NCBI GenBank assembly: GCA_021325135.1
Contig: JAJPHT010000023.1
Span: 1-41,529, forward strand
Source: Pseudomonadota bacterium
Lineage (GTDB): Archaea > Thermoplasmatota > SW-10-69-26 > JACQPN01 > JAJPHT01
Direction of reading: 5' to 3'
Length of the DNA: 41,529 bases
Shown here: one piece after another, positions 7,463 through 15,224 of the stretch
Layout of the letters: each line of letters begins with the position of its first letter
Numbering within the stretch: position 1 is the stretch's first letter
The notes under the pieces: model-generated
What the model saw: only the letters and a program-made list of their open reading frames with translations
Database searches by the model: none
Told to the model about the DNA's origin: nothing
Program-made: the position numbers and the translations under genes

Positions 7463-7902
7463 GCGGAGGGCCCCCGCGCGTCGGGCGGCACGCTCCAGCG
7501 GACCCAGAACTCCTCGACGGCGCGCACGACCTTCGCGTAGTCGTCCGGGTCGACGGGCTTGTGGAGGTACGCGTTGGCGTGGAGGTCGTAGGCCTGGCGG
7601 ATGTCCTGGGGCGCCATGGAGGTCGTGAGCACGATGACGGGCACGCGCCGCAGCTCCTCGTCGGCCTTGAGGTCGCGCAGCAGCTCGCGCCCGTCCTTGC
7701 GGGGCAGGTTGAGGTCGAGGAGCAGCAGGCAGGGCAGCGCGTCGCCGCGGCGCAGGCGCTCGGTGAGGTACGCCAGCGCGGCCTCGCCGTCGCGCGCCAG
7801 CGCGACCTGCACCTGGATGGGGCTCGCGGCGAGGGCCTCCCTCGTGACGCGCGCGTCCCACTCGTTGTCCTCGGCGAGGAGGATGATGGGCGCCTCCGTC
7901 AC
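7459..7902 (-). CDS. Response regulator, Rcp1-like
   Basis: 147 residues, single receiver. Phosphorylation residues are E11-D12, D63 in LLLLDLNLPRKDG, T93/T94 (VLTTS) and K115 (YLHKPVDPDD). The LDLNLPRKDG and YLHKPVD motifs and the C-terminal helix EEFWVRW are typical of Rcp1-type regulators that pair with phytochrome-like kinases, and the preceding gene encodes such a kinase. The GTG start overlaps the kinase stop by 4 nt. Confidence 0.92.
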   Translation of the reverse strand: MTEAPIILLAEDNEWDARVTREALAASPIQVQVALARDGEAALAYLTERLRRGDALPCLLLLDLNLPRKDGRELLRDLKADEELRRVPVIVLTTSMAPQDIRQAYDLHANAYLHKPVDPDDYAKVVRAVEEFWVRWSVPPDARGPSA

Positions 7903-9431
7903 GCGGATCCCTCCGCGAGGCGCAGCGTGAAGGAGAAGGCGGAGCCGCCTCCCGGCGCGGGCTCCACCCAGATGCGGCCGCCGTGCCGCTCGACGATCTT
8001 CTTCGCGATGGCGAGGCCGATGCCCGTGCCCGGCTTGCCGGGGTCGAGGCGTTGGAAGATGACGAAGACGCGCTCCTTGTGCTTCGGGTCGATGCCGATG
8101 CCGTTGTCCACCACGGAGACGACGGCGTGGTCGCCCTCCTTGCGCGCGGAGACGCGGATGCGCGGGGGCTGCGCGCCGCGGAACTTGACGGCGTTGCCCA
8201 GGAGGTTCTGGAAGAGCTGGGCAAGCTGCGACTCGTCGCCCAGGACGCGGGGGAGCGGCTCGCGCTCGACCTGCGCGCCGGACTCCGCGAGGCTCGCCTG
8301 GAGGCCGAGAAGCGCGCGGTCCAGCGCGGCGTCGGCGGAGACGGGCTTGAGCTCCTGACCGCGGCTCCCCACGCGGGAGACGGACAGCAGGTCCTCGATG
8401 AGCTGCTGCATCCGCGCGGTGCCCTCCAGCGCGAAGCGCACGAACTCGCGCCCCTGCTCGTCGAGCTTGTCCTCGTGGCGCCGCGCGAGGCGCGTGACGG
8501 CGCCCGAGACGGTGCGCAGCGGCTCCTGGAGGTCGTGGGAGGCGACGTAGGCGAACTGCTGCAGCTCCGCGTTGGAGCGCTCCAGCTCGGCCGTGCGCTC
8601 CTGCACGCGGCGCTCCAGGTCCTCGTTCATGGCGCGGACGGCCTCCTGGGCCTTCCGGATGGGCGTCACGTCGGCCATGCTCAGGGCGAGGCAGGGCTCG
8701 CCCCCGATGGTGATGGGCTCCACGGCGACCTGCACGATGCGCCGCTCGCCCGTGCGCGCCTGCATCTCGACCTCGGCGCCGTGGACGCGCCCCTGGGCCT
8801 GGAGCTGCCGCTGGAGCGACTCGCGCGACGCCACGTCCACGATGCCCAGGTCCATGGACGTCTTCCCCACGAGGTCCTCGCGGGCGCACCCCACTAGGCT
8901 GGCGAACGCCTCGTTCACCTCCAGGAAGCTCCCGTCCTTCGCGCGGGAGATGGCCAGGGGCATGGCGGTCGCCTCGAAGAAGCCCGAGAAGCGCTCCTGC
9001 GACTCGCGCAGCGCCCGCTCGGCCTTGCGCTGCTCGGTCACGTCGCGGATGGCGGCGACGACGAAGGAGCGCCCCTGGTCCCGCAGGGGGCTGAGGCTGA
9101 TCTCCACGGGGAACTCCGAGCCGTCGCGGCGCCGGGCCCGAAGGTCCAGCCCGGCGCCCATGGGGCGGACGCGCGGGTCGGCGAGAAAACCCTCGCGCTG
9201 CGCGGGGTGCTGGTGGCGGAAGCGCTCCGGGACCAGCGTCTCGACGGGGCGGCCCAGGAGGTCCTCGCGGGCGTGGCCGAAGAGGACCTCCGCCTGGGAG
9301 TTCGCGAGGAGGATCCTCCCCTGCTCGTCCACGATGACGATGGCGTCGGGCGCCGCTTCCAGGGCGCCGCGGAACGTGTCCTCCGTGACCGGCGGCCCCG
9401 GCGGCGGGGGAGGGCGGGGCGCGGGCTCCAT
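7899..9431 (-). CDS. PAS-PAS sensor histidine kinase, phytochrome-kinase type
   Basis: 510 residues from the ATG at 9431. A proline-rich N terminus is followed by two PAS domains (about 20-135 and 145-260), a coiled segment (RRVQERTAELERSNAELQQF) and a HisKA domain with the phosphorylatable His in YVASHDLQEPLR (about residue 299), then HATPase with N box FQNLLGNAVKF, DNGIGI and GTGIGLAIAKK. There is no membrane segment, so it is a soluble sensor; ligand unknown. I prefer ATG 9431 because a TATA-like CATTTGAAAAG on the minus strand is centred about 28 bp upstream, giving a leaderless mRNA; an in-frame GTG lies at 9452. This is the first gene of the operon. Confidence 0.9.
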   Translation of the reverse strand: MEPAPRPPPPPGPPVTEDTFRGALEAAPDAIVIVDEQGRILLANSQAEVLFGHAREDLLGRPVETLVPERFRHQHPAQREGFLADPRVRPMGAGLDLRARRRDGSEFPVEISLSPLRDQGRSFVVAAIRDVTEQRKAERALRESQERFSGFFEATAMPLAISRAKDGSFLEVNEAFASLVGCAREDLVGKTSMDLGIVDVASRESLQRQLQAQGRVHGAEVEMQARTGERRIVQVAVEPITIGGEPCLALSMADVTPIRKAQEAVRAMNEDLERRVQERTAELERSNAELQQFAYVASHDLQEPLRTVSGAVTRLARRHEDKLDEQGREFVRFALEGTARMQQLIEDLLSVSRVGSRGQELKPVSADAALDRALLGLQASLAESGAQVEREPLPRVLGDESQLAQLFQNLLGNAVKFRGAQPPRIRVSARKEGDHAVVSVVDNGIGIDPKHKERVFVIFQRLDPGKPGTGIGLAIAKKIVERHGGRIWVEPAPGGGSAFSFTLRLAEGSA

Positions 9432-9454
9432 GTTGTTACCGTATTCGCTCACAC

Positions 9455-9464
9455 CTTTTCAAAT
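9455..9464 (-). promoter_or_regulatory. TATA-like element for the signalling operon
   Basis: On the minus strand CATTTGAAAAG lies about 28 bp before ATG 9431. The surrounding 9455-9540 is the most AT-rich stretch of the neighbourhood, between divergent operons. Confidence 0.5.
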
Positions 9465-9642
9465 GGTGGGAGAACACGCCGGATGGAATTGCAAACACCC
9501 CTCCAGGAAATGCCAGAGGACATTGACATTTTCTAACGCATCGGACGGGGGCGGGGCCCTTGGGAGAAGGCGGCCAGGCGAACGGGGCGCGGCGCAGGCC
9601 GGTTCCCAAGCCTTCATCCGCGGCCCCCCGCCTGCCCGCCCC

Positions 9643-10254
9643 ATGGCCGCCAAGCGGGGCAAACCCCCGCGCCGCGCGCCCTCGCCCGCCGCCAGCGCCT
9701 CCGAGCCCATGGCGCACCGCGAGGCCGCGCACTACATCCTCAACCAGGTCCGTGCCACGGTGGACAACGTGGACGACACCGACGTGCGGCGCTTCCTGGA
9801 CCTCATGCGCGGCGCCAAGAGCGTCATCGTCTTCGGGCGCGGCCGCAGCGGCTTCGTGGGGCGCGGCTTCACGGTGCGCCTCACGCACCTGGGCGTGCCC
9901 GCCTACTTCGTGGGCGAGACGGTGAGCCCCCCCGTCCACGAGGACGACGTGGTCGTGCTCCTCTCGGGCTCGGGCGAGACGTTCTCCGTGGTGGTCACGG
10001 GGCAGGTGGCCAAGAAGCTGGGCAGCCGGATCGTGACCATCACCGGCCAGCCGGACAGCACGCTGGCCAAGCTCGCCGACCTCACCGTCCTCCTGCGCAC
10101 GCCCACGGGCGAGCGGCAGCGCGCGCTGGCCCCCCTGGGCACGCTCTTCGAGAGCGCCGCCGCGGTCTTCCTCGACGGCGTCATCGCCGAGTGGATGCGC
10201 ACGACAGGCGCCACCGAGGAGAGCATGCGCGCGCGGCACGCCACGCTGGAGTGA
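9643..10254 (+). CDS. hxlB: 6-phospho-3-hexuloisomerase (SIS domain)
   Basis: 203 residues. After a basic N terminus, the SIS domain shows IVFGRGRSGFVGRGFTVRL, then VVVLLSGSGETFSVV and GSRIVTITG, the phosphosugar-binding pattern of archaeal PHI. The C terminus LGTLFESAAAVFLDG is also typical. The enzyme converts hexulose-6-phosphate to fructose-6-phosphate; run in reverse with hexulose-6-phosphate synthase (15225-16526) it supplies ribulose-5-phosphate in archaea lacking the oxidative pentose pathway. A CCTTCATCC element about 28 bp before ATG 9643 suggests a leaderless start; Met at 9709 is an alternative. Confidence 0.9.
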   Translation: MAAKRGKPPRRAPSPAASASEPMAHREAAHYILNQVRATVDNVDDTDVRRFLDLMRGAKSVIVFGRGRSGFVGRGFTVRLTHLGVPAYFVGETVSPPVHEDDVVVLLSGSGETFSVVVTGQVAKKLGSRIVTITGQPDSTLAKLADLTVLLRTPTGERQRALAPLGTLFESAAAVFLDGVIAEWMRTTGATEESMRARHATLE

Positions 10255-10258
10255 GCGC

Positions 10259-10897
10259 GTGACGCTGGCGGACCTCACCCCCGCGGAGCGCCGCCTCGTC
10301 GCATCGCTGAGGACGCCCGCGCAGGTGCAGCGCTGGCTCGCGTCGCTGGACTACAACCACGAGGCGGGCGCGCCCAGCCTCAAGAGCTTCCGCGGCGTCG
10401 CGCGCCACAAGAGCGCGCACTGCCTGGAGGGCGCGCTGGCGGCCGCCTTCCTCCTGGCGCGGCAGGGGCACCCGCCCCTCCTGCTGGACCTGGAGAGCGA
10501 CGACGGGCTGGACCACGTCGTGGCCCTCTACCGCGTGCGGGGCCTCTGGGGCGCGGTGGGCAAGTCGAAGTACCCGGGCCTCATGGGGCGCGCGCCCGCG
10601 TACCGCACGCTGCGCGCGCTGGCGTGGAGCTACGTCGACCCCTTCGTGGACAGGACCGGCCGCGTCAAGGGGTATGGCGTGCTGGACCTGCGCGAGGCGG
10701 AGGGGCCCGACTGGCGACGCGCGACGGGGAACGTCTGGCGCGTCGAGCGCGACCTCTACGCCATGCCGCACCGGAGGCTCCGGGCCAGCGACGCGCGGCA
10801 CGAGCGGTGGAAACAACGATATCTCGCGTGGAAGAAGGAGAACCCCAAGGGGGAGCCGCCCGTGGGATTCTACCCCGAGGGCGCGCGGATGCGGTAG
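10259..10897 (+). CDS. Conserved protein, transglutaminase/cysteine-protease-fold-like
   Basis: 212 residues, GTG start 4 nt after the hexuloisomerase stop. Cys55 heads a helix (AHCLEGALAAAFLL), followed by LLLDL and then LDHVVALYR with His86. The order Cys-helix, strand, Asp-His-Val resembles papain-like/transglutaminase folds, and the run WGAVGKSKYPGL then YRTLRALAWSY looks like a conserved family found in bacteria and archaea. No catalytic function is known to me. Coupling to the hexuloisomerase gene may be only transcriptional. Confidence 0.72.
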   Translation: MTLADLTPAERRLVASLRTPAQVQRWLASLDYNHEAGAPSLKSFRGVARHKSAHCLEGALAAAFLLARQGHPPLLLDLESDDGLDHVVALYRVRGLWGAVGKSKYPGLMGRAPAYRTLRALAWSYVDPFVDRTGRVKGYGVLDLREAEGPDWRRATGNVWRVERDLYAMPHRRLRASDARHERWKQRYLAWKKENPKGEPPVGFYPEGARMR

Positions 10898-10939
10898 GTC
10901 CCTGCGGGCCAACGAAGGCCTCGCCGGGAAAGGGTGTTC

Positions 10940-11161
10940 TTACAGCTCCTGCGTGTCGGGCGGGATGCAGTTCTCGCCGTTCTCGTCGCAGGTCGGGGTC
11001 TTCTGCAGGTCGGGCAGGCCGTTGGACTCCTGCCAGACGCTGGCGCCCGAGTCCGACTGGGCGTCGACGTAGGTGCCGTTGATCCCGATGGTGACGCCGC
11101 TCGCCGACGCGGGGACCGCGAGCAGCGAGATCATTCCGATCGCAACGATCATCTTCAGCAT
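10940..11161 (-). CDS. Small secreted protein
   Basis: 73 residues from ATG 11161, preceded by AGTGGAGG at good spacing. The signal peptide is MLKMIVAIGMISLLAVPASA, cleaved after ASA. The mature part is about 53 residues, acidic, with two Cys near the end (PTCDENGENCIPPD). No family recognised. It is convergent with the 10259-10897 gene and divergent from aEF-2. Confidence 0.65.
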   Translation of the reverse strand: MLKMIVAIGMISLLAVPASASGVTIGINGTYVDAQSDSGASVWQESNGLPDLQKTPTCDENGENCIPPDTQEL

Positions 11162-11405
11162 GTTTTGCCTCCACTTGGGCAAGCCGCCTGGGGCAGCTCG
11201 CTTGCCGTGCAATCATCTGGCATGGCCCGTTCTTTGCCGTGTCACCAGGGTGGCAACCTCCGGCCCGCGTCGCCCGCCTTGGCCCCCGCCCCGATGCGCC
11301 GCCTGGCGCGGGCCCGCCGGGGCGCGCGCCGCGAGCCGGATCGGCACCCCCTCCGGCGGAGCGTTTCCACAAGGAAATCCGGGGGTCCCGCCCCCACCCA
11401 ATCTA

Positions 11406-11413
11406 TTTATAAG
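11406..11413 (+). promoter_or_regulatory. TATA box of the aEF-2 gene
   Basis: TTTATAAG within CTATTTATAAGAGAG. It would start transcription near 11436 and give a leader of about 49 nt with an AGGTG site before the ATG. The rest of the 323-nt gap (11162-11484) is GC-rich and shows no other feature. Confidence 0.75.
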
Positions 11414-11484
11414 AGAGCACTGCTGCTGCGCCTGATCCCGGCGCTTGAGGCAAGGCCTCTGCGCGGGCCCGCTCAGGTGTCCAC

Positions 11485-13692
11485 ATGGGCCGAAAGGAAG
11501 ACAACATCGCCAAGGCGCGCACGATCATGCACACGCCGGAGTACATCCGGAACATCGACATCGCGGCGCACATCGACCACGGCAAGACGACCCTCTCGGA
11601 CAACCTGATCGCGGGCGCCGGCATGATGTCCGAGGAGCTCGCCGGCAAGCAGCGCCTCCTCGACTTCGACGAGCAGGAGGCCGCCCGCGGCATCACCATC
11701 AACGCCGCGTCGGCCTCGATGGTGCACGAGTTCGAGGGCAAGGAGTACCTCATCAACCTCATCGACACCCCCGGCCACGTCGACTTCGGCGGCGACGTCA
11801 CGCGCGCCATGCGCGCCGTCGACGGCTGCGTCATCGTCTGCTGCGCCGTCGAAGGCCCCATGCCCCAGACGGAGACCGTGGTGCGCCAGGCGCTCCGCGA
11901 GCGCGTGAAGCCCATCCTCTTCATCAACAAGACGGACCGCCTCATCAACGAGCTGAAGCTCACTCCTGAGCAGATGCAGCAGCGCTTCGTGAAGATCATC
12001 ACGCAGGTCAACGCGCTCATCAGCAAGATGGTCCCCGACCAGTTCCGCGAGGCCTGGGCCGTCCGCCCCGAGAACGGCAGCGTCGTCATGGGCAGCGCCT
12101 ACCACAACTGGGCCATCAGCGTGCCCTACATGCAGAAGCACGGCATCAAGGGCTTCAAGGAGATCTACCAGCTCGTCGAGAGCGGCGCCAACAAGGAGCT
12201 CGCCAAGAAGGCGCCCCTCACCAAGGTGCTCCTGGACGCCTCCATCCGCCACCACCCCGCGCCCCACGTCGCGCAGAAGTACCGCGTCCCCCACATCTGG
12301 AAGGGCGACATCAACAGCGACGTGGGCAAGGCCATGGTCAACTGCGACGAGAAGGGCCCCCTCGCCATGATGATCACGAAGATCATCATCGACCCCCACG
12401 CGGGCGAGATCGCCTTCGGCCGCCTCTTCTCGGGCGCCGTCGAGAAGGGCCAGGAAGTCTACGTCATCGGCCAGCCCGGCAAGGGCCGCACCCAGCAGGT
12501 GGGCCTCATGGTCGGCGCCGACCGCATCCCCATCGACAAGGTCGTCGCGGGCAACATCGCCGCCGTGCAGGGCGTCCGCGACGCCCTCGCGGGCAGCACC
12601 GTGAGCACGCTGGCCGACATGGACCCCTTCGAGTCCATCAAGCACGTCTCCGAGCCCGTCGTCACCATCGCCGTCGAGGCGAAGAACACCAAGGACCTCC
12701 CCAAGCTCGTGGAGGTCCTCCGCACCGTCGCCAAGGCGGACCCCAGCATCGAGGTCCAGATCAACCAGGAGACGGGCGAGAACCTCATGAGCGGCATGGG
12801 CGAGCTCCACCTGGAGATCACCGAGTACCGCATCAAGAATGAGCACGGCGTCGAGATCAAGACCTCGCCCCCCATCGTCGTGTACCGCGAGTGCGTCTCG
12901 GGCAAGAACCAGGTGCCCTTCGAAGGCAAGAGCCCCAACAAGCACAACAAGTTCTACGTCACCGCCGAGCCCCTGAGCGTCGAGATGGTCCAGGCCATCA
13001 AGGACGGCAAGATCATCAACAGCCAGGGCAAGGTCAAGGACGCCAAGGCGCTCACCCCCACCCTCGTCGAGCTGGGCTGGGACCGCGACTTCTCCAAGGG
13101 CCTCTTCGCCGTCGTGGGCACCAACCTCTTCGTGGACGTCACCAAGGGTATCCAGGGCCTCAACGAGACGAAGGAGCTGGTCCTCGACGCGTTCAAGGAG
13201 GCCATGCAGCGCGGCCCCCGCGCCGGCGAGCCGGTGCAGGGCATCCTGTTCACCCTCCACGACGCCAAGCTCCACGAGGACGCCGTCCACCGCGGCCCCG
13301 CCCAGGTCATCCCCGCGGTCCGCAACGCCATCTACGGCGCCATGACCGTCGCGGGCACGACGCTCCTGGAGCCCATGCAGAAGGTCTTCATCAGCGTCCC
13401 CCAGGACGTCATGGGCAGCGCCACCCGCGAGATGCAGCAGCGCCGCAGCGTCATCGAGGACATGAGCAACGAGGGCGACATGGCCATCATCCAGTGCAAG
13501 GCCCCCGTCAGCGCCATGTTCGGCTTCGCCGCCGCCATCCGCTCGGCCGCCTCGGGCCGCGTCCTGTGGTCCACGGAGAACCTCGGCTTCGAGCCCGTCC
13601 CCCGTGAGCTCCTGGACAAGACCACCGCGGAGATCCGCCAGCGCAAGGGCCTCAAGCCCGAGCCCTACCCCGCCGAGTACTACGCGGGCTGA
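11485..13692 (+). CDS. fusA: Translation elongation factor aEF-2
   Basis: 735 residues, full length for archaeal EF-2. The GTPase motifs are AHIDHGKT (28-35), the switch region RGITI, DTPGH and NKTD. Domain IV contains the diphthamide histidine, H602, in AVHRGPAQ. The protein translocates tRNA and mRNA on the ribosome using GTP. It stands alone with its own TATA box, and a UUCG-capped hairpin with a pyrimidine tract follows. Confidence 0.98.
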   Translation: MGRKEDNIAKARTIMHTPEYIRNIDIAAHIDHGKTTLSDNLIAGAGMMSEELAGKQRLLDFDEQEAARGITINAASASMVHEFEGKEYLINLIDTPGHVDFGGDVTRAMRAVDGCVIVCCAVEGPMPQTETVVRQALRERVKPILFINKTDRLINELKLTPEQMQQRFVKIITQVNALISKMVPDQFREAWAVRPENGSVVMGSAYHNWAISVPYMQKHGIKGFKEIYQLVESGANKELAKKAPLTKVLLDASIRHHPAPHVAQKYRVPHIWKGDINSDVGKAMVNCDEKGPLAMMITKIIIDPHAGEIAFGRLFSGAVEKGQEVYVIGQPGKGRTQQVGLMVGADRIPIDKVVAGNIAAVQGVRDALAGSTVSTLADMDPFESIKHVSEPVVTIAVEAKNTKDLPKLVEVLRTVAKADPSIEVQINQETGENLMSGMGELHLEITEYRIKNEHGVEIKTSPPIVVYRECVSGKNQVPFEGKSPNKHNKFYVTAEPLSVEMVQAIKDGKIINSQGKVKDAKALTPTLVELGWDRDFSKGLFAVVGTNLFVDVTKGIQGLNETKELVLDAFKEAMQRGPRAGEPVQGILFTLHDAKLHEDAVHRGPAQVIPAVRNAIYGAMTVAGTTLLEPMQKVFISVPQDVMGSATREMQQRRSVIEDMSNEGDMAIIQCKAPVSAMFGFAAAIRSAASGRVLWSTENLGFEPVPRELLDKTTAEIRQRKGLKPEPYPAEYYAG

Positions 13693-13703
13693 ACAGGCGC
13701 TTG

Positions 13704-13757
13704 GGGGCTTCGGCCCCTGACGTCTTCCTCGTTCCGATCCTTCGGCTCTCTTTTCTT
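13704..13757 (+). terminator. UUCG hairpin and T-rich tract after aEF-2
   Basis: GGGGC (13704-13708), TTCG loop, GCCCC (13713-13717), then a pyrimidine-rich tail ending TCTCTTTTCTT. It lies between the aEF-2 stop and the stop of the convergent winged-helix gene. Confidence 0.6.
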
Positions 13758-14220
13758 ATGCTTCGGTGGACCAGCGGTAGCTGTGCGTGTCGGGGGGCGC
13801 CGCCACGGGCGTGACCACGGGCTCCGCCACGGGTGCGACGGACCCGTGGTCACGCCCGTGGGCCTGCTTCGCCTCGCGCCGCTCGCGCCGCGTCGCCTCC
13901 CGTCGAATCTGGCGCGCGCTCATCTGCCGCGCCTTGCGGCGCCCCGCCTCGGTCGGATGGATCACGCGGCCGTGGGGCGTCATGCGCTCCGCCAACAGCC
14001 CGACGCTGACGAGGCCCAGGTCCTTCGCGTAGTCCTTGCCGTCCCCGTGGAGGATCGCGTTGAGCCGGCCGCAATCGATCCGCAGCGCCGCCGCGAGCTG
14101 CCGCGGAAACGACTCGCCGAGGCTGACGGCCATCATCAGGCCCCGCCGGCGGAGGCTGGACCGCTCGAGGCAGCGTTCGTAGGCGGCGGGCGAGATCCGA
14201 TTCTCCAAAGGGAGAGCCAT
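13756..14220 (-). CDS. Winged-helix-like protein with palindrome-derived tail
   Basis: 154 residues. The core (about 20-95) resembles a small DNA-binding domain: SFPRQLAAALRIDCGRLNAI (helix-turn-helix), then LGLVSVGLLAERMTPHGRVI and HPTEAGRRKARQM. A long basic helix follows (RQIRREATRRERREAKQAHG). The C-terminal 35 residues (HGRDHGSVAPVAEPVVTPVA) are encoded by the inverted repeat at 13803-13861, so the tail probably arose by insertion of that element. Target genes unknown. Confidence 0.7.
   Translation of the reverse strand: MALPLENRISPAAYERCLERSSLRRRGLMMAVSLGESFPRQLAAALRIDCGRLNAILHGDGKDYAKDLGLVSVGLLAERMTPHGRVIHPTEAGRRKARQMSARQIRREATRRERREAKQAHGRDHGSVAPVAEPVVTPVAAPPDTHSYRWSTEA
13803..13861. 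repeat. Family B palindrome copy 1, inside a gene
   Basis: The 19-nt arm at 13843-13861 reads CCCGTGGTCACGCCCGTGG and its reverse complement lies at 13803-13821, with a 21-nt spacer. It is in frame within the winged-helix gene, encoding HGRDHG from one arm and PVVTPV from the other. Other copies lie at 14268-14323 and 19513-19567. Confidence 0.85.
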
Positions 14221-14267
14221 GGGGGTCGATGGGCGGGGGAGACTTGGCTCTTATCCGGGAATCGCAC

Positions 14268-14323
14268 CACGGGCGTGACCACGGGTGGGATGGAGTTCCA
14301 TCCCACCCGTGGTCACGCCCGTG
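14268..14323. repeat. Family B palindrome copy 2 (perfect 27-bp arms, 2-nt loop)
   Basis: The left arm 14268-14294 (CACGGGCGTGACCACGGG then TGGGATGGA) is exactly repeated in inverse at 14297-14323. The outer 18 bp match the core of the other two copies. It sits between two tandem minus-strand genes, so it may form an RNA hairpin in that intergenic segment. Confidence 0.9.
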
Positions 14324-14368
14324 ACGGGCCCCCACGCCCCCGCCCCTCCTCTTGCCTCCCCGCCCCCG

Positions 14369-15175
14369 CTATCGCCCGCCCACGCTTCTCAGGTCGGCCC
14401 GGTCGTCCCCGTCGAAGGCGTCGGGGATGGTGCCGTCCTGGAGGAGCGCCTGGCGCAGCCCCTGGCAGGTGTCGAGGACCCAGTACATGACCGAGCGCGG
14501 GTCGCTGGAGTGGCCGCCCTTGGCGGGGTCGTTGGTCTTGTCCTCGTGGTCCTTCACCATGGGGAGGCCGTTGTCGACGAGGCCCATGGCGTGGCCCGTC
14601 TCGTGGAGGAGCGTGGAGCGCTCCAGGGTCTCCAGCGCCGCGGCGGGCTGGTCCACGGGGAGGCCGACGTTCTGGCCCAGGGGCGTGGCGGGCGTGGGGA
14701 TGCAGGTGCTTCCGCGCAGCTTGTCGAGGAAGATGGTGATGGGGCCCAGCGCGCGGCCGCTGATGGTGACGCCCGCGACGTCGCCGGTGGCGTTGTAGCC
14801 GCCGTTGGGGTAGAGGACGTGCAGGAGCGCGGCGGGCGCCTGGTGCGCGTGGCGCCGCGTGGACGCTTCCAGAGATATCAATTCCTGCGCGGTCCACGAG
14901 TGGCCCGGCGTGGCGTTGAGGGTGGGTTGCTCGTCGAGGATGACGTTGGTCTTGCCGGTGACGTTGCGCAGCGTGTCGATGAGGTGCGTCGTCGCGGCGG
15001 CGCTGGGCTGCTCGCCGGGCGCGTAATCGATCTCCACCACGAGGTCGGTCCACGGCGCGCCGCCGATGACCTCGGCGTAGTAGCGCGGCGCGGCCTGGCG
15101 CTGCATGCCGGGGAGCATGCACCCTGCGGCGAGGGCGAGGAGAAGGAGGGCCCCGAGGACGCGCGCGCCCCTCAT
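14369..15175 (-). CDS. Lipoprotein metalloprotease, metzincin-like
   Basis: 268 residues. The signal peptide ends in the lipobox LALAAGC (Cys19). The zinc site is H191-E-T-G-H195-A-M-G-L-V-D201, the extended HExxHxxGxxD/H motif of metzincins, followed by a Met-turn candidate SVMYW (Met230). The protein should be anchored outside the cell and cleave peptides. An acidic third ligand in place of His occurs in the snapalysin-type branch. The C-terminal 40 residues have no recognised motif. Confidence 0.82.
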   Translation of the reverse strand: MRGARVLGALLLLALAAGCMLPGMQRQAAPRYYAEVIGGAPWTDLVVEIDYAPGEQPSAAATTHLIDTLRNVTGKTNVILDEQPTLNATPGHSWTAQELISLEASTRRHAHQAPAALLHVLYPNGGYNATGDVAGVTISGRALGPITIFLDKLRGSTCIPTPATPLGQNVGLPVDQPAAALETLERSTLLHETGHAMGLVDNGLPMVKDHEDKTNDPAKGGHSSDPRSVMYWVLDTCQGLRQALLQDGTIPDAFDGDDRADLRSVGGR

Positions 15176-15224
15176 GGGTTCTGGGACGGCGGGTCCGGGG
15201 CTTGGAGCTTGCCCTTCTTCCCCG

